NCBI RefSeq assembly: GCF_001013905.1 | Contig: NZ_LN831790.1 | Coordinates: forward strand, 5,842,001 to 5,906,000 | Length of the DNA stretch: 64,000 nucleotides | Origin: Streptomyces leeuwenhoekii | GTDB lineage: Bacteria; Actinomycetota; Actinomycetes; Streptomycetales; Streptomycetaceae | Direction of reading: 5' to 3' | Shown here: piece by piece, positions 1 to 8,611 of the stretch | Numbering within the stretch: position 1 is the first letter of the stretch | Layout: each line of letters begins with the position of its first letter | Position numbers and translations under genes: made by a program | Notes under the pieces: model-generated | What the model saw: the letters and a program-made list of their open reading frames with translations, nothing else | What the model was told of the DNA's origin: nothing | The model's database searches: none

Positions 1-430
1 GCATCCGCGCCAGACCGGCCACCAGCGGATCGGGCTCCTCCACGTACATCAGCACGCTGTGGCAGAGCACCACGTCGAAGCTGCCCGGCAGGAAGTGCAC
101 GCCGGTGTCCCGGCCGTCCCCCTCGATGATCCGCATCCGCTCCCGGATGCCCTCCGGCTGCCCGGCCAGTGCCTCACGGGCCGCGGCGATCATCGTGGCG
201 TCCTTCTCCAGGCCGGTCACCTGGTGCCCGGCCCGCGCCAGGCGCAGCGCCTGCGCGCCCCGCCCCATGCCCACGTCGAGCACCCGCAGCCGCCGGCCGA
301 CCGGGAACCGGGCGACGATCTGCTCGTCGAGCTGCCGGGCCACCAGCTCCTGGCGGACCACCTCACGCAGCCCGCCCGGCCCGCTCAGCCAGGCGTCGGC
401 CGCGCCCCCGGTCAACGGTGTGGTGCTCAG
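1..430 (-). CDS. Class I SAM-dependent methyltransferase (C-terminus beyond window)
   Basis: N-terminal ~143 residues of a small-molecule or RNA methyltransferase; the rest lies off the left edge. Visible are the SAM-binding motif I (LDVGMGRGAQAL), the acidic end of beta 2 (VTGLEKD), a GDGRD loop, and motif IV (FDVVLCHSVLMYV). The substrate cannot be told. The reading frame overlaps the stop of the downstream-named DUF3043 gene, so the two are probably co-transcribed. The start is uncertain: no ATG or GTG fits, and the best choice is CTG at 430, overlapping the preceding TGA as CTGA, with GGGAG about 5 nt upstream. A TTG at 415 is the alternative. Family assignment is firm; start and substrate are not. 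Confidence 0.8.
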   Translation of the reverse strand, partial: MSTTPLTGGAADAWLSGPGGLREVVRQELVARQLDEQIVARFPVGRRLRVLDVGMGRGAQALRLARAGHQVTGLEKDATMIAAAREALAGQPEGIRERMRIIEGDGRDTGVHFLPGSFDVVLCHSVLMYVEEPDPLVAGLARM

Positions 431-1026
431 GGCCGCTCCCCGCGCTTGACCTGCGGCTTGGGCAGCCGGAGCCGGCGCATCTGGAGGGAGCGCATCAGCG
501 CGTAGGCCACCGCACCGCGCTTGTTCTCCGCAGGGAACCGCTCGTTCAGGCGCTTCTTCAGACGGAAGCCCGAGACGACGGAGTCCAGCACGATCAGCAC
601 GATCACGATCAGCCACAGCAGCAGCGCGGTGTTCTGCAGCGCGGGCACCTGGACCATGCTCAGGACGAGGATGACCACCGCCATCGGCAGGAACCACTCC
701 GCGATGTTGAACCGCGAGTCGACGAAGTCGCGCGCGAAGCGGCGGACCGGGCCCTTGTCGCGGACCGGCAGGTACCGCTCGTCGCCGCTGGCGAGCGCCT
801 GGCGCTGCCGCTCCAGCGCGGCCCGCCGCTCCTCGCGCTGGCGCTTGGCGGCCTCCTTGCGCGACATCGAGGTGTTGGCCACGCTGCGGCGCTGGGTCTG
901 GGCCTGGCTGCGCTTGGGCGTGGGGCGGCCCTTGGGGGCCTCGGGGTGACGGGGCTGCTTGGAGTCGGTCACCAGCGCCTTGTCGGCGGCCGGGGCCTTC
1001 TCTTCCTTGGCACGGCTACGGAACAC
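427..1026 (-). CDS. DUF3043 domain membrane protein
   Basis: 199-aa protein of the actinobacterial DUF3043 family, function unknown. The first ~115 residues are cytoplasmic, basic and rich in Lys, Arg and Gln (SRKEAAKRQREERRAALERQR). Two hydrophobic segments follow (WFLPMAVVILVLS and LLLWLIVIVLIVL), then a basic C-terminal tail ending KPQVKRGERP. GTG at 1026 is chosen because a TACCCT box lies exactly 8 nt upstream on the minus strand, fitting leaderless transcription; longer upstream frames look non-coding. It is divergent from pspA and its end overlaps the methyltransferase start. Its conserved position beside pspA suggests an envelope-related role, but that is only inference. Confidence 0.85.
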   Translation of the reverse strand: MFRSRAKEEKAPAADKALVTDSKQPRHPEAPKGRPTPKRSQAQTQRRSVANTSMSRKEAAKRQREERRAALERQRQALASGDERYLPVRDKGPVRRFARDFVDSRFNIAEWFLPMAVVILVLSMVQVPALQNTALLLWLIVIVLIVLDSVVSGFRLKKRLNERFPAENKRGAVAYALMRSLQMRRLRLPKPQVKRGERP

Positions 1027-1034
1027 AAAGCCCA

Positions 1035-1040
1035 AGGGTA
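1035..1040 (-). promoter_or_regulatory. -10 box of a leaderless promoter (DUF3043)
   Basis: TACCCT on the minus strand, 8 nt before the GTG start. The same geometry recurs before seven other genes in the window. Confidence 0.45.
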
Positions 1041-1073
1041 CGGGGTAGGGGGGCATGGACCCCAGCCCCACGG

Positions 1074-1100
1074 GGAACGATCCGGCAACACCGGTCGTCT
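1074..1100 (+). promoter_or_regulatory. Sigma-E-like promoter upstream of pspA
   Basis: GGAAC, a 17-nt spacer, then CGTCT. The known streptomycete sigma-E consensus is GGAAC, about 18 nt, GTC. This would give a leader of roughly 230 nt before pspA. Inferred from motif match only. Confidence 0.35.
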
Positions 1101-1337
1101 GCAAGGGGACGGAGGGGACGGAGCGGACGCCGCGTACGGCCCGGAATTCCCCGGACGGCGCACCCCGCGACCCGGAGGACCGCCTCATCCCTACGCCGGA
1201 CCGGGAGCGTACGCAGTCGTCCTCGGGGATGAGCGCATCCGTCCCCGAACAGTGCGGTAATGGAGACAGGGCCCGTACTGTGGGTTCTGTTGCAGTCGCT
1301 GGAGCTGGAGTCGGTCAGAAGGGGGCGCGCGAAGCCC

Positions 1338-2135
1338 ATGAGCGGTGTCATGAAGCGTATGGGGATGATCTTCCGCGCGAAGGCGAACAAGGCCCTGGAC
1401 CGGGCCGAGGACCCGCGCGAGACCCTCGATTACTCGTACCAGAAGCAGCTCGAGCTGTTGCAGAAGGTCCGCCGGGGCGTCGCCGACGTGGCCACCTCCC
1501 GCAAGCGCCTGGAGCTCCAGCTCAACCAGTTGCAGCAGCAGTCCTCCAAGCTGGAGGACCAGGGCCGCAAGGCGCTGGCGCTGGGCCGCGAGGACCTGGC
1601 CCGCGAGGCGCTCGCGCGCCGTGCCGCCCTCCAGCAGCAGGTGACCGACCTGGAGACCCAGCACGCCACCCTCCAGGGCGAGGAGGAGAAGCTCACCCTG
1701 GCGGCCCAACGGCTCCAGGCCAAGGTCGACGCCTTCCGCACCAAGAAGGAGACGATCAAGGCCACGTACACGGCGGCCCAGGCGCAGACCCGGATCGGGG
1801 AGGCGTTCTCCGGCATCTCCGAGGAGATGGGCGACGTGGGCCTGGCGATCCAGCGCGCCGAGGACAAGACGGCCCAGCTCCAGGCCCGCGCCGGCGCCAT
1901 CGACGAACTGCTCGCCTCCGGCGCCCTGGACGACCCCTCCGGGATGCACAAGGACGACATCCAGGCCGAGCTGGACCGGCTCTCCGGTGGTACGGATGTA
2001 GAGCTGGAACTGCAGCGCATGAAGGCCGAGCTGGCCGGCGGCACGACCGGTGGGCAGCAGGCCATCGAGGGCGGCACCGCGCAGCAGCAGCCCCAGCAGC
2101 AGCCGCAGGACACCCCGCGCTTCGACAAGCAGTAG
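1338..2135 (+). CDS. pspA: PspA/IM30 family phage-shock protein A
   Basis: 265-aa peripheral membrane protein of the PspA/IM30/ESCRT-III-like family, which binds stressed inner membrane and forms oligomeric scaffolds. The N-terminus (MSGVMKRMGMIFRAKANKALDRAEDP) has the expected amphipathic helix and the conserved ALDRAEDP turn. Residues ~25-220 are a nearly continuous coiled coil. The tail is Gln- and Pro-rich (QQQPQQQPQ), typical of streptomycete homologues. ATG 1338 is chosen because it gives the canonical N-terminus and has AAGGGGG upstream; further upstream codons are not conserved-looking. A PspAA partner follows 39 nt later and a two-component pair after that. Possible sigma-E control is suggested by an upstream motif. 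Confidence 0.95.
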   Translation: MSGVMKRMGMIFRAKANKALDRAEDPRETLDYSYQKQLELLQKVRRGVADVATSRKRLELQLNQLQQQSSKLEDQGRKALALGREDLAREALARRAALQQQVTDLETQHATLQGEEEKLTLAAQRLQAKVDAFRTKKETIKATYTAAQAQTRIGEAFSGISEEMGDVGLAIQRAEDKTAQLQARAGAIDELLASGALDDPSGMHKDDIQAELDRLSGGTDVELELQRMKAELAGGTTGGQQAIEGGTAQQQPQQQPQDTPRFDKQ

Positions 2136-2174
2136 CCGACCGCGACGGCCGGGGCCCACGCCGAGGAGGGCGAC

Positions 2175-2456
2175 ATGATCGTACGGATCATGGGGGAGGG
2201 GCAGGTGAGGCTGGCGGACAGCCGCCTCACCGAGCTGAGCACGCTGGACGACGAGCTCCTGGCCGAGATGGAGACCGGCGACGGGCCGGGCTTCCGGGCG
2301 ACCCTCCAGGCGCTCCTGGCCAAGGTCCGCGAGCTGGGCGAGCCGCTGCCGGACGACGCGCTGGAGCCGTCGGACCTCATCCTGCCGTCCCCGGACGCCA
2401 CCCTGGAGGAGGTCCGGGCCCTGCTCAGCGACGACGGGCTGATCCCCGGGGCCTGA
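2175..2456 (+). CDS. PspA-associated protein PspAA
   Basis: 93-aa cytoplasmic protein, matching the small PspAA domain that accompanies PspA in actinobacteria. The sequence opens MIVRIMGEGQVRLADSRL, then alternates helices and acidic loops (LDDELLAEMETGD, LEPSDLILPSPDATLEEV). It has no membrane segment, no cysteines and no catalytic motif. It lies 39 nt after pspA with GAGGAGGG upstream of ATG 2175, so it is probably co-translated in the same transcript. PspAA is thought to modulate PspA by binding it; the direct role here is inferred from family and neighbourhood. Confidence 0.85.
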   Translation: MIVRIMGEGQVRLADSRLTELSTLDDELLAEMETGDGPGFRATLQALLAKVRELGEPLPDDALEPSDLILPSPDATLEEVRALLSDDGLIPGA

Positions 2457-2558
2457 GGGGCGCCCGCCCGCGCCGCGCCCGGCGCCTCGCCGTCCGCCCG
2501 GGCGGCGCCGAAGCGGAGCGGACGGGCCGGCGCCGTACGCACCGGCGCCCGGCCCGGC

Positions 2559-2564
2559 TACCGT
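2559..2564 (+). promoter_or_regulatory. -10 box of a leaderless promoter (sensor kinase)
   Basis: TACCGT, 8 nt before GTG 2573. The same hexamer and spacing precede the ArsA-like gene at 45624. Confidence 0.45.
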
Positions 2565-2572
2565 AAACGGCC

Positions 2573-3805
2573 GTGAGCACCCTCGACCGCGCCCGGTGCC
2601 GCATCGGGGCGCACCCCCTGGTGGTGGACGCGGCCCTGGCGACGGCCGTGCTCGCCTGCATGGTCGCCGGTTCCTTCGTGGACCCGCACGGCCCCGACGG
2701 CGTGACCTGGGGGGTGCGCACCCCCGACCCGCTCAGCCTGGTTCTCATCGCCCTCGGCGCCGCCGCGCTCGTCCTGCGCCGCCGCCACCCCCTGACGGTC
2801 CTCGCCCTCACCGGCGGGGTCTCCGTCGTCGAATGCGTCACCGGCGACCCCCGCGCCCCCGTGGTCATGTCCGCGGTCATGGCCCTCTACACCGTCGCCG
2901 CCACCACCGACCGCCCCACCACCTGGCGGGTCGGCCTGCTGTCCATGACGGTGCTCACCGGCACCGCCATGTTCGCCGGGCCGCTGCCCTGGTACGCCCA
3001 GGAGAACCTCGGCATCTTCGCCTGGACCGGCATGGCCGCCGCCGCGGGCGACGCCGTGCGCAGCCGCCGCGCCTTCGTGCACGCCATCCGGGAGCGGGCC
3101 GAGCGGGCCGAGCGCACCCGGGAGGAGGAGGCGCGGCGCCGGGTCGCCGAGGAGCGGCTGCGCATCGCCCGCGACCTGCACGACGTGGTCGCCCACCACA
3201 TCGCCCTGGTCAACGTCCAGGCCGGGGTCGCCGCGCACGTCATGGACAAGCGGCCCGACCAGGCCAAGGAGGCCCTGGCCCACGTACGGCAGGCCAGCCG
3301 CTCCGCGCTGGAGGAGCTGCGCGCCACCGTCGGCCTGCTGCGTCAGTCCGGCGACCCCGAGGCCCCCACCGAGCCGGCCCCCGGCCTGGACCGCCTCGAC
3401 GAACTCGCCGGCACCTTCCGCAACGCCGGCCTGCGCGTCGAGGTCGCCCGGGCCGACCAGGACACCGAGCTGCCGGCCGCGGTCGGCCTCGCCGCCTACC
3501 GCGTCATCCAGGAGGCCCTGACCAATGTGCAGAAGCACGCCGGGCCCCGGGCGACGGCGGAGGTGAGCGTCGTCCGGGTGGGCCCGAACATCGAGATCAC
3601 CGTCCTCGACGACGGCACGGGCGACGGCCGCGCGCCGGACACCGGCGGCGGGCACGGCCTGCTCGGCATGCGCGAACGCGTCACCGCCGTGCGCGGCACC
3701 CTCACCACCGGCCCCCGTTACGGAGGCGGCTTCCGCGTCCATGCGATCCTGCCGGTCACCCACCGCACCGAGGCGACCGAGGCAGCCCAGACATCCAGGG
3801 GATGA
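2573..3805 (+). CDS. Sensor histidine kinase, NarX/DesK-LiaS type
   Basis: 410-aa membrane histidine kinase. Residues ~15-165 carry four or five hydrophobic segments with almost no extracellular domain, so it probably senses the membrane itself. The HisKA_3 dimerisation box reads RIARDLHDVVAHHIA (phospho-His ~204), followed by a HATPase with NVQKHA (N box), DDGTGDG (G1) and GGGHGLLGMRERV (G2). GTG 2573 is supported by a leaderless-type TACCGT box. The partner regulator starts 3 nt after the stop. Standing beside pspA-pspAA, it resembles LiaRS-like envelope stress systems, but the signal is unknown. Confidence 0.92.
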   Translation: MSTLDRARCRIGAHPLVVDAALATAVLACMVAGSFVDPHGPDGVTWGVRTPDPLSLVLIALGAAALVLRRRHPLTVLALTGGVSVVECVTGDPRAPVVMSAVMALYTVAATTDRPTTWRVGLLSMTVLTGTAMFAGPLPWYAQENLGIFAWTGMAAAAGDAVRSRRAFVHAIRERAERAERTREEEARRRVAEERLRIARDLHDVVAHHIALVNVQAGVAAHVMDKRPDQAKEALAHVRQASRSALEELRATVGLLRQSGDPEAPTEPAPGLDRLDELAGTFRNAGLRVEVARADQDTELPAAVGLAAYRVIQEALTNVQKHAGPRATAEVSVVRVGPNIEITVLDDGTGDGRAPDTGGGHGLLGMRERVTAVRGTLTTGPRYGGGFRVHAILPVTHRTEATEAAQTSRG

Positions 3806-3808
3806 CGT

Positions 3809-4495
3809 ATGACGATCCGTGTCCTGCTCGCCGACGACCAGGCGCTGCTGCGCAGCGCCTTCAGGGTGCTCGTCGACTCCGAGCCCGACATGGAGGTGGT
3901 GGGTGAGGCGTCCGACGGGGCCGAGGCGGTCCGCCTCGCCCGGGAGCGGGACGCCGACGTCGTCCTGATGGACATCCGCATGCCGGGCACCGACGGCCTG
4001 GCCGCCACCCGCCTGATCGGCGCGGACCCGGCCCTCGCCCATGTCCGCGTGGTCATCCTGACCACCTTCGAGGTCGACGACTACGTGGTGCAGTCGCTGC
4101 GCGCGGGGGCCTCGGGCTTCCTGGGCAAGGGCTCCGAGCCCGACGAACTGCTGAACGCCATCCGGGTCGCGGCCGGCGGGGAGGCGCTGCTGTCCCCGGC
4201 CGCCACCAAGGGCCTGATCGCCCGCTTCCTCGCCCAGCAGGACACCGCGGAGGCCGCCGACCGCGACCCGGCGCGTTCCGAACGGCTCGGCACGCTGACC
4301 GGGCGGGAGCGCGAGGTGCTGGTGCAGGTCGCCGGAGGCCACTCCAACGACGAGATAGCCGAACGGCTGAAGGTGAGCCCGCTGACCGTGAAGACGCACG
4401 TCAACCGGGCCATGGCCAAGCTGGGCGCCCGCGACCGGGCCCAGCTCGTGGTGATCGCGTACGAGACGGGGCTGGTCCGTCCGAGGGTGGACTGA
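3809..4495 (+). CDS. NarL/LuxR-family response regulator
   Basis: 228-aa DNA-binding response regulator. The receiver domain (residues 1-120) shows the acidic pair LLADDQ, phospho-acceptor Asp in VVLMDIRMPG, Thr in VVILTTFE and Lys in SGFLGKGS. A linker leads to a LuxR helix-turn-helix (LTGREREVLVQVAGGHSNDEIAERLKV split over ~165-210). It pairs with the kinase ending 3 nt upstream. An RND exporter follows 175 nt downstream behind a phased CTCACGTGT repeat that could be one of its targets. Confidence 0.95.
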   Translation: MTIRVLLADDQALLRSAFRVLVDSEPDMEVVGEASDGAEAVRLARERDADVVLMDIRMPGTDGLAATRLIGADPALAHVRVVILTTFEVDDYVVQSLRAGASGFLGKGSEPDELLNAIRVAAGGEALLSPAATKGLIARFLAQQDTAEAADRDPARSERLGTLTGREREVLVQVAGGHSNDEIAERLKVSPLTVKTHVNRAMAKLGARDRAQLVVIAYETGLVRPRVD

Positions 4496-4599
4496 GCCCG
4501 GCGGGGGCGTACTGCGGTCGGAGTAGGCGCCCGGGGAGGAACGGGACCTGGGGCCTAGGGAATGGGCGCCGCCCATGGACCAGGGTGGTGGGGTGGGCT

Positions 4600-4629
4600 C
4601 TCACGTGTCCGCCGATCGCGCTCACGTGT
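4600..4629. repeat. Direct repeat CTCACGTGT, 21-bp spacing
   Basis: Identical 9-mers at 4600-4608 and 4621-4629, each containing the CACGTG palindrome, about 42-71 bp before the RND transporter start. Spacing of two helical turns suggests a two-site operator; no regulator is proven. Confidence 0.55.
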
Positions 4630-4670
4630 GCCCCTCCTCCGCTCAGGCCACAGAAGAGAGACCCTGATCC

Positions 4671-7600
4671 ATGTCCTGGCTGTCGAGATTCAGCCTCGCG
4701 CAACGGGCCCTGATAGGGCTGATGTCGATCGTCGCGCTCGTCTTCGGGGCGATAGCGATACCCCAGCTCAAGCAGCAACTGCTGCCCACCATCGAACTGC
4801 CCATGGTGTCCGTGCTGGCCCCGTACCAGGGCGCCCCGCCGGACGTGGTCGAGAAGCAGGTCGTCGAGCCCATCGAGGACAGCCTCGAAGCCGTCGACGG
4901 CATCTCCGGCGTCACCTCCACGGCGAGCGAGGGCAACGCCGTGATCATGGCGTCCTTCGACTACGGCAACAGCACCCAGCAGCTCGTCGCCGACGTCCAG
5001 CAGGCCGTGAACCGGGCCCGCGTCCAGCTCCCGGACGACGTGGACCCGCAGGTCGTGGCCGGATCCACGGACGACATCCCGACCGTGGTGCTGTCCGTGA
5101 CCTCCGGCAAGGACCAGCAGGCCCTGGCCGACCAGCTCGACAGGACCGTCGTCCCCGCGCTGGAGGACATCGACGGCGTCGCCCAGGTGACCGTCGACGG
5201 CGTCCGGGACCTCCAGGTCGCCGTCACGCCCGACGACGCGAAGCTGGCCAAGGCCGGGCTGACCACGCAGGCCCTCGCCCAGGCCCTCCAGGCGGGCGGC
5301 GCGACCGTCCCGGCCGGCTCCTTCGACGAGGGCGGCGCCAACCGCACCGTCCAGGTCGGCGGCGGCTTCACCTCGCTGCGGCAGATCCAGGACCTCCAGG
5401 TCACCGGCGAGGGCGTGAAGAAGCCCGTCCGCCTCGGTGACGTCGCCACCGTCACGGAGGAGGAGGCCACCGCCACCTCCCTGACCCGCACCAACGGCAA
5501 GCCCAGCCTCGCCGTCGCCGTCACCATGGACCGCGACGGCAGCGCGGTCGCCATCTCCGACGCCGTCGAGGAGAAGCTGCCCGGACTGCGCGAGGACCTC
5601 GGCTCCGGCGCGACGCTCACCGTCGTCGCCGACCAGGGCCCGGCGGTCTCCAAGGCCATCGAGGGCCTGACCACCGAGGGCGCGCTCGGCCTGCTCTTCG
5701 CCGTCCTGGTCATCCTGGTCTTCCTCGCGTCGATCCGCTCCACCCTCGTCACCGCCGTGTCCATCCCGCTGTCGGTGGTGCTGGCGCTGATCGTCCTGTG
5801 GACGCGCGACCTGTCGCTGAACGTGCTGACGCTGGGCGCCCTCACCATCGCCATCGGCCGCGTCGTCGACGACTCGATCGTGGTCCTGGAGAACATCAAG
5901 CGGCACCTCGGCTACGGCGAGGAACGCCGGGAGGCCATCCTCAAGGCGGTCCGCGAGGTGGCGGGCGCGGTGACCTCCTCGACGCTCACCACGGTCGCCG
6001 TCTTCCTGCCCATCGGCCTGGTCGGCGGCGTGGTGGGCGAGCTGTTCGGCTCCTTCAGCCTCACCGTCACCGCCGCGCTGATCGCCTCGCTGCTGGTGTC
6101 CCTGACGGTCGTGCCGGTCCTGTCGTACTGGTTCCTGCGCGCCCCGAAGGGCACCCCGCAGGACGCCGAGGAGGCCCGCCGCCTCGCCGAGGAGAAGGAG
6201 GCCCGCAGCCGTCTGCAGCGCGCCTACGTCCCCATCCTGCGGTTCGCGACCCGGCGCCGCCTGACCAGCGTGGCCATCGCGGTCGTCGTACTGATCGGCA
6301 CCTTCGGCATGGCGCCGCTGCTGAAGACCAACTTCTTCGACCAGGGCGAGCAGAAGGTCCTCAACGTCAAGCAGGAGCTGGCGCCGGGCACCAGCCTGGC
6401 GGGGACCGACGCCCAGGCCCGCAAGGTCGAGAAGGTGATCGCCGGGACCGACGGCGTGAAGGACTACCAGGTGACGGTCGGCTCGTCCGGCTTCCTGGCC
6501 GCCTTCGGCGGCGGCACCGACACCAACCAGGCGTCCTATCAGGTGATGCTGGAGGACTCGGCCTCCTACGAGGACGTCCAGGACCACATCGAGGAGGGCC
6601 TGGCCGAGCTCGAGGGCATCGGCACCACCACGGTCGCCGCCGGTGACGGCTTCGGCAGCCAGGACCTCAGCGTCGTCGTCAAGGCGTCCGACCCCGAGGT
6701 GCTGCGCAAGGCCGCCGAGGACGTCCGCAGGACGGTCGCCGGACTCGACGACGTCACCGACGTCACCAGCGACCTGGCGCAGAGCGTCCCCCGCATCTCC
6801 GTCCGGGCCAACGCCCGCGCCGCCGAGGCCGGTTTCACCGACCAGACCCTCGGCGCGGCCGTCGCCCAGGCGGTGCGCGGCACCCCGGCCGCCCAGGCGG
6901 TCCTGGGCGACACCGAGCGCGACGTCGTCATCAAGGCGGCCGAGCCCGCCGACACGCTGGCCGAGCTGAAGGCGCTGCCGCTCGGCCCGGTCGAGCTCGG
7001 CGACATCGCCACCGTGAAGCTGGTGGACGGCCCGGTGTCGATGACCCGCATCGACGGCCAGCGCGCGGCCACCATCACCGCCAAGCCGACCGGTGACAAC
7101 ACCGGCGCGATCGGCGCGGACCTCCAGTCGAGGATCGACGCGCTGGACCTCCCGGCGGGGGCCACCGCCGAGATCGGCGGTGTCTCCGCGGACCAGGAGG
7201 AGGCGTTCACCAACCTCTTCCTGGCGATGCTCGCGGCCGTCGCGATCGTGTTCATGCTGCTGGTCGGCACCTTCCGTTCGCTGGCCCAGCCGCTGATCCT
7301 GCTGGTGTCGGTCCCGTTCGCCGCGACCGGCGCGATCGGCCTGCTGCTGGCCACCGGCACCCCGATGGGCGTGCCGGCCATGATCGGCATGCTGATGCTG
7401 ATCGGCATCGTGGTCACCAACGCGATCGTGCTGATCGACCTGATCAACCAGTACCGCCGGCAGGGGTACGGCATCGTCGAGGCGGTCGTCGAGGGCGGCC
7501 GGCACCGGCTGCGCCCCATCCTCATGACGGCCCTGGCGACGATCTTCGCCCTGCTGCCGATGGCCCTCGGCATCACCGGCGAGGGCGGCTTCATCGCCCA

Positions 7601-7781
7601 GCCGCTGGCGGTGGTCGTGATCGGCGGTCTGGTCACCTCCACGCTGCTGACCCTGCTGCTGGTCCCGACGCTCTACGCGATGCTGGAGCTGCGCAAGGAG
7701 CGGCGCGCGAAGAAGCGGGCGGCCAAGAAGGGGCAGCCGTCCCCGGAGCCCTCCGGCGAGCCGGAGCCCGCGGGCGTGTGA
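4671..7781 (+). CDS. RND-family efflux transporter (HAE1/AcrB-like)
   Basis: 1036-aa inner-membrane pump with the complete RND layout: one N-terminal membrane helix (RALIGLMSIVALVFGAIAI), a first extracytoplasmic domain (~35-330), helices 2-7, a second large loop (~545-850), helices 8-12 and a basic tail. The proton-relay pair Asp-Asp is present in helix 4 (GRVVDDSIVVLENI). The AcrB Lys940 position reads VTNAIVLID, so Thr replaces Lys. There is no outer membrane channel or adaptor gene nearby, as expected in a Gram-positive. Substrate unknown; control by the upstream two-component pair is plausible. A strong terminator follows. Confidence 0.93.
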   Translation: MSWLSRFSLAQRALIGLMSIVALVFGAIAIPQLKQQLLPTIELPMVSVLAPYQGAPPDVVEKQVVEPIEDSLEAVDGISGVTSTASEGNAVIMASFDYGNSTQQLVADVQQAVNRARVQLPDDVDPQVVAGSTDDIPTVVLSVTSGKDQQALADQLDRTVVPALEDIDGVAQVTVDGVRDLQVAVTPDDAKLAKAGLTTQALAQALQAGGATVPAGSFDEGGANRTVQVGGGFTSLRQIQDLQVTGEGVKKPVRLGDVATVTEEEATATSLTRTNGKPSLAVAVTMDRDGSAVAISDAVEEKLPGLREDLGSGATLTVVADQGPAVSKAIEGLTTEGALGLLFAVLVILVFLASIRSTLVTAVSIPLSVVLALIVLWTRDLSLNVLTLGALTIAIGRVVDDSIVVLENIKRHLGYGEERREAILKAVREVAGAVTSSTLTTVAVFLPIGLVGGVVGELFGSFSLTVTAALIASLLVSLTVVPVLSYWFLRAPKGTPQDAEEARRLAEEKEARSRLQRAYVPILRFATRRRLTSVAIAVVVLIGTFGMAPLLKTNFFDQGEQKVLNVKQELAPGTSLAGTDAQARKVEKVIAGTDGVKDYQVTVGSSGFLAAFGGGTDTNQASYQVMLEDSASYEDVQDHIEEGLAELEGIGTTTVAAGDGFGSQDLSVVVKASDPEVLRKAAEDVRRTVAGLDDVTDVTSDLAQSVPRISVRANARAAEAGFTDQTLGAAVAQAVRGTPAAQAVLGDTERDVVIKAAEPADTLAELKALPLGPVELGDIATVKLVDGPVSMTRIDGQRAATITAKPTGDNTGAIGADLQSRIDALDLPAGATAEIGGVSADQEEAFTNLFLAMLAAVAIVFMLLVGTFRSLAQPLILLVSVPFAATGAIGLLLATGTPMGVPAMIGMLMLIGIVVTNAIVLIDLINQYRRQGYGIVEAVVEGGRHRLRPILMTALATIFALLPMALGITGEGGFIAQPLAVVVIGGLVTSTLLTLLLVPTLYAMLELRKERRAKKRAAKKGQPSPEPSGEPEPAGV

Positions 7782-7798
7782 CACCCGCCCCGTCCCCG

Positions 7799-7840
7799 GG
7801 CGACGGCCGGCCCCCGCGATGCCGGGGGCCGGCCGTCGCC
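7799..7840 (+). terminator. Rho-independent terminator after RND gene
   Basis: Perfect 18-bp inverted repeat (7799-7816 with 7823-7840) and 6-nt loop, 17 nt after the stop. No T-tract, which is common in Streptomyces terminators. Confidence 0.8.
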
Positions 7841-7918
7841 GCGTTCGAGCCCCGCCGGACGACCGGCCCTTCCGTATGCCGAGGCCCGAACTGCCGGCGG
7901 GGGAGGGGGACTCGGGCG

Positions 7919-8589
7919 GTGGCGCTGCACAAGGACGACCCGAGGTCGGTCGGCGGCTACCGGCTGCTGGACCGGCTCGGGGCCGGGGCATGGGGGCCGT
8001 CTACCGGGGCCGGTCCCGGTCCGGGCGCGAGGTCGCCGCCAAGGTGGTGCACGCGCAGTACGCCGAGGACGCCGTCTTCCGCACCCGGTTCCGGCAGGGG
8101 ATCGCGGCCGCGCGCCGGGTCGAGGCGGAGTCGGGGGACGTCTTCACGGAGATCCTCCTGCTCGATCCGGCAACCGGTGCCCGCGAGCGGGTCGAGCCGG
8201 CCGGCGGGGGACTGCGCGGCGCCGGGACGCTGCGCGAGGGCACGCTCTGGTTCACCACCCCCGACGGTGCCGTGACGGCCGTGTCCCCGCGTACCGGCTC
8301 GGTACGGTGGCGGACCCGGACCACGCTGGAACAGCCGGGCCCCGCCGCACCGGACCCGCGCACGCACACCCTCTACCTGGCCCGCCCGGCCGGGCGCGTC
8401 GCCGCCCTGGACACACGCGAGGGCACCCTGCTGTGGGAGACCCACCCGCGCAGCGAGGGGGCGGCGCTCGCCGGCGTGACCGGATCCGCCGTCCTGCCGC
8501 ACGAGGGCACCCTGGTCGTGACCACCCCGGACGGCACCGTCTTCGGGATGGACCCGGGCCACCCCGACCGTGAGCCCGTGCCGGGATGA
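7919..8589 (+). pseudogene. Decayed Ser/Thr protein kinase with PQQ-like propeller
   Basis: Remnant of a receptor kinase. The frame from GTG 7919 reads VALHKDDPRSVGGYRLLDRLGAGA, the start of a kinase glycine loop. One G is missing from the GGGG run at 7985-7988; adding it restores LGAGGMGAVYRG. The next frame then continues with REVAAKVVHAQYAEDAVFRTRF (ATP-binding Lys and helix C) up to AAARRV near 8121. There it jumps directly into a beta-propeller of PQQ-repeat type (GTLWFTTPDGAVTAVSPRTGSVRWRT, then AALDTREGTLLWET), without any HRD, DFG or APE motif or transmembrane segment. So there are two lesions: a frameshift and a large internal deletion. A GGGAGGGGG ribosome site is still visible. Confidence 0.82.
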
Positions 8590-8611
8590 CCCACGCGTGC
8601 GCGGCGCGCCG

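Larger units (their letters stand above)
1027..1337. other. Intergenic region between DUF3043 gene and pspA
   Basis: 311 bp without a convincing gene. It holds the divergent promoters. On the plus strand GGAAC at 1074-1078 followed 17 nt later by CGTCT at 1096-1100 resembles an ECF sigma-E promoter. A CCGGAATTCC palindrome lies near 1140-1150. A TACTGT box near 1276 could be a second pspA promoter. No RNA element recognised. Confidence 0.6.

Noticed and set aside
4401..7991. 1196-aa open frame on the minus strand opposite the RND gene
   Set aside because: Low-complexity Gly/Arg/Asp-rich translation with no domain; it is the antisense shadow of a clear RND transporter in GC-rich DNA.
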